Assembly: GCA_964479125.1 (NCBI GenBank)
Contig: CAYZJK010000006.1
Location: forward strand, 1 to 32,129
Length of the DNA stretch: 32,129 nucleotides
Source of the DNA: CAYZJK01 sp964479125
GTDB taxonomy: Bacteria > Patescibacteriota > Saccharimonadia > Saccharimonadales > Saccharimonadaceae
Direction of reading: 5' to 3'
The notes beneath the pieces were generated by a model. It searched no databases. It worked only from the letters and a program-made list of their open reading frames with translations, and was not told the DNA's origin. This document shows, piece after piece, positions 29,654 to 32,129 of this stretch. Positions within the stretch are counted from its first letter, which is position 1. The number at the start of each line of letters is the position of its first letter. The position numbers and the translations under genes are program-made.

Positions 29654-30814
29654 ATGAAACGATGGTCCACCACACCACTTTCGAGCAAATCTTTTGCTGC
29701 CAAGGCTGCTATTGCTGCCTGTGCAGTACTGATGGCTGTCTCGATACCGCTTGAACTATCACGCACTGCGATGGCGTCTAACTATGAGGCTCGAATCGCT
29801 GAACAGCGTGCATTAGCTGCTGAGAACTTAGCTCAGGCAGGTGAGTTGTCTATTCAAGCTGCAACTCTTGAAGAAGAGGTTGCTCGCTTAAACCAGCAGA
29901 TCTCTGCTATTCAGGGTCAGATCTCTGAAACTCAGGAGGAACTAAAGAAGCTTGAAGCTGAAATCAAGAAGCTTGAAGAAGATATTGAAATAGGTAAGAA
30001 GGCTCTAGGTAACACTATCCTTGATATGGATGCTGCTAAGAAGGTATCTACACTAGAGATGGTTGCTAGTAGTAAGAATATCGGCGACATCGTAGACGGC
30101 TGGGAGCAGCAGAATGCTATCCAGAACAAGCTTAATGATGACCTAGATCGATTAACTAAACTACGTAAAGAGTTAGATGCTAAGCAAAAAGAAATTACTC
30201 AGAAACTTGAAACTCTTGAATCACAACGAGCTCAGGTATCTGCTATTCGTGCACAGCAGGCAAAACTAGTTGAAGAAACTCGTGGCGAAGAAGCTGCTTA
30301 TCGTGAGATGGCTGAACGCAACAACAAGCGTGCGGAAGAGTTGATCGCAGCTCAGGCTGAAGAAAACCGACGTGCGGCTGCTGCAGCGATTAGTGCAGCT
30401 GGCGGTACCGGTGGAGTACCTTCAGGTACTCCTGGTGGTGGCGGTTACCCTGGACTATGGGCAAACGCACCTATTAACGCTTACGTTGACACTTGGGGTC
30501 TATATAGCCGACAGTGTGTAAGCTATACAGCGTGGAAGGTTTGGAGTACCGGACGACACGTACCTCACTTCATGGGCGCAGGTAACGCTAACCAGTGGCC
30601 AACTACAGCGGCTCGACACGGCATTCCTAACGGCAGCACTCCTCAGGTCGGATCTGTAGCTATCCAGTACATTGGTTACTATGGACATGCTATGTATGTT
30701 GAAGCAGTTAACCCAGACGGCACAATTGTAGTAAGTGACTACAACCTTGCTTGGGACGGTCTATACCGAAAGTATACACGTTCTGCTGGCGGCCTAACTT
30801 ACATCTATTTCTAA
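29654..30814 (+). CDS. Secreted coiled-coil CHAP-domain peptidoglycan hydrolase, PcsB-like
   Basis: 386 residues from ATG 29654. An in-frame TTG at 29615 is the -35 box and is rejected. The signal peptide ends TAMA (likely cleavage after 41). A long coiled coil runs from about 45 to 240, then an Ala/Gly/Pro linker (240-266), then a C-terminal CHAP domain (about 270-386) with catalytic Cys288 (RQCVSYTAW), His345 (YGHAMYVE) and a polar third residue (likely Glu350 or Asn364). CHAP enzymes cut peptidoglycan peptide or amide bonds. The coiled coil plus CHAP layout and position right after ftsEX match PcsB, whose coiled coil binds FtsX and is opened by FtsE ATP hydrolysis in streptococci. FtsEX control is an inference by analogy. 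Confidence 0.88.
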   Translation: MKRWSTTPLSSKSFAAKAAIAACAVLMAVSIPLELSRTAMASNYEARIAEQRALAAENLAQAGELSIQAATLEEEVARLNQQISAIQGQISETQEELKKLEAEIKKLEEDIEIGKKALGNTILDMDAAKKVSTLEMVASSKNIGDIVDGWEQQNAIQNKLNDDLDRLTKLRKELDAKQKEITQKLETLESQRAQVSAIRAQQAKLVEETRGEEAAYREMAERNNKRAEELIAAQAEENRRAAAAAISAAGGTGGVPSGTPGGGGYPGLWANAPINAYVDTWGLYSRQCVSYTAWKVWSTGRHVPHFMGAGNANQWPTTAARHGIPNGSTPQVGSVAIQYIGYYGHAMYVEAVNPDGTIVVSDYNLAWDGLYRKYTRSAGGLTYIYF

Positions 30815-30823
30815 AGAGAATCC

Positions 30824-30852
30824 TTTAGCAGCTCATAAAAAAGAGGTATACT
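30824..30852 (+). promoter_or_regulatory. Weak promoter of S41 peptidase gene
   Basis: The -35 TTTAGC (30824-30829), 17-base spacer and -10 TATACT (30847-30852), in the 69-base gap before the S41 gene. Confidence 0.45.
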
Positions 30853-30883
30853 ATAGAGAGTATATTTATCGGGGGGATTTTTA

Positions 30884-32110
30884 GTGTCTGATTTTAATGC
30901 TGGCAAAACGAAGCCAGTGCAAAAAAAGTATAGTGCCGGATTTGTATTCGGGTTAGTAGTCGTAGCCGCTTTAGTGTCGTTTATTGTCGGCACTAGAAGC
31001 GATAACTTATCTGCATACGTCGGTAGATATTTCGGCCTATCGGATATTATTAGTACATCTAAACAGTTAGACTTTTCTCAGACACAAAAAGTTTATGAAA
31101 TGTTGGCTCGTTCATATGATGGCGAGCTTGATGAAAGTAAGCTGATTCAGTATGCCTCTAAGGGCTTAGTTAGCGCCACTGAGGATAGGCATACTGAATA
31201 CTTTACTGCTGAAGAGGCGGAAGAGCTTAGAGCTAATCTAGAAGGTTCGATAGGTGGAGGTATTGGCGCTGAACTAGGTAAGCGTGAGGGTCGATTGGTT
31301 ATTGTTAAGCCAATTAAAGATACGCCAGCTGCCAAAGCAGGATTATTAGTTAATGATATTATTCTAGGTATTAACGACGAGAGTACAGAAGGTATGTCTC
31401 TTGATCAGGCAGTATCTAAGATTCGCGGCGAAGTTGGCACTACTGTAAAGCTAACTATCCAGAGTCGTGGAGAGACTAAACAGGTTAATATAACCAGACA
31501 AGAGATTACTGCTCCTGAGATTGATGTTAATAAGGTGGGTAACATAGGTGTTGTCTCATTATCTAGGTTCTCTCAAGATAGTGCTATAAAAGTAAGAGCC
31601 GCCTTTGAAGACTTTAAGAGGCAGGGTGTAGATGGTGTTGTATTAGATCTTCGTGGTAACGGTGGCGGTTACTTAGAGGCAGGCATCAACATAGCAAGCC
31701 TGTGGCTAGATGAGGGTGAGGTTGTTGTTCGCGAAAAAGGTAAGCGCGACGGCGAGGAGACTCGCACCTCCACCGGTAGTCCAATTCTTAAGGATATGCC
31801 TACAGTCGTGTTAATTAATGGCGGCTCAGCTTCAGCTAGTGAGATTGTAGCTGGCGCCCTCCAAGATCATGAGGTAGCTACTGTAGTGGGTGAGCAGTCT
31901 TATGGTAAGGGTAGTGTTCAGCAAATGATCGACCTCAGTAATGGTGATATGTTGAAGGTGACTATTGCTAGGTGGTATACACCTGAAAAGCGTAGTATTT
32001 CAGAAGAGGGTATTAAACCAAATGTTGAAGTTTCACTTGGTGAAGACTCGCTGCTAAACGGAAAAGATGAGCAGTTAGATAAGGCGATAGAGGTGCTAAA
32101 TAGCAAATAG
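30884..32110 (+). CDS. S41 C-terminal processing peptidase (CtpA/CtpB type)
   Basis: 408 residues. One membrane helix (18-36) places the protease outside. A PDZ domain spans about 115-200 and gates access. The S41 core carries the VLDLRGNGGGYL block (253-264), catalytic Ser317 in GGSASASEI and Lys342 in YGKG, 25 residues apart as in the tail-specific protease family. The start is GTG at 30884 after GGGGGGA (30871-30877). Relatives trim or degrade envelope proteins, including peptidoglycan hydrolases. Lying directly after the hydrolase, it is a plausible regulator of that enzyme. Confidence 0.93.
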   Translation: MSDFNAGKTKPVQKKYSAGFVFGLVVVAALVSFIVGTRSDNLSAYVGRYFGLSDIISTSKQLDFSQTQKVYEMLARSYDGELDESKLIQYASKGLVSATEDRHTEYFTAEEAEELRANLEGSIGGGIGAELGKREGRLVIVKPIKDTPAAKAGLLVNDIILGINDESTEGMSLDQAVSKIRGEVGTTVKLTIQSRGETKQVNITRQEITAPEIDVNKVGNIGVVSLSRFSQDSAIKVRAAFEDFKRQGVDGVVLDLRGNGGGYLEAGINIASLWLDEGEVVVREKGKRDGEETRTSTGSPILKDMPTVVLINGGSASASEIVAGALQDHEVATVVGEQSYGKGSVQQMIDLSNGDMLKVTIARWYTPEKRSISEEGIKPNVEVSLGEDSLLNGKDEQLDKAIEVLNSK

Positions 32111-32129
32111 GTTGTGCTTATTTTCTAAA

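Overview
The window looks like chromosomal DNA from a small-genome bacterium, most likely a Saccharibacterium (TM7, Candidatus Patescibacteria). This is inference, not a database match. It rests on moderate GC, very short intergenic gaps, a signal-peptide surface protein whose mature N-terminus begins WGPERP with a GDERNFV block and an LPxTG anchor, and a core gene cluster stripped of biosynthetic genes. Of 32 genes, 17 stop with TAA, 14 with TAG and one with TGA. I see no mobile element, CRISPR array, tRNA or rRNA, and no gene-free stretch above 300 bases.

Layout. 1-2281: two surface-type proteins, one with ten VETEPP-type 18-bp repeats (5' end outside the window) and one LPxTG-anchored. 2352-4462: rplU, then parA-parB. 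4489-9070: lepB (minus), then an LCP glycopolymer ligase, an unknown polytopic membrane protein and an HtrA protease. 9081-11873, minus strand: prmC, prfA, rpmE and a low-affinity iron permease-like protein. 12020-18040: rpsB-tsf, then frr-uppS-rseP-CPBP-proS. This is the usual bacterial rpsB to proS order, but pyrH, cdsA and dxr are missing. 18109-21175: greA, uppP, serS, raiA. 21305-27859: secA, an M16 peptidase, murD and prfB. 27917-32110: ftsE, ftsX, a coiled-coil CHAP hydrolase and an S41 peptidase.

How they work together. The genes fall into two programmes. The first is translation: L21, L31, S2, EF-Ts, RRF, RF1, RF2, PrmC, ProRS, SerRS and a hibernation factor. The second is envelope building and protein export: SecA, LepB, UppS, UppP, MurD, LCP, RseP, HtrA and FtsEX with a hydrolase partner. 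Biosynthesis of small molecules is nearly absent.

Regulatory signals are unusually readable. Many genes have an extended -10 (TGnTATAAT). In at least seven cases the -10 ends only 6-11 bases before the start codon with no Shine-Dalgarno, implying leaderless mRNAs. Four strong hairpins share an apical ACCC(5-6 nt)GGGT clamp.

An assembly flaw sits in prfB: 100 Ns flanked by an identical 55-base sequence on each side. Collapsing the overlap restores a complete in-frame RF2 of 361 residues.
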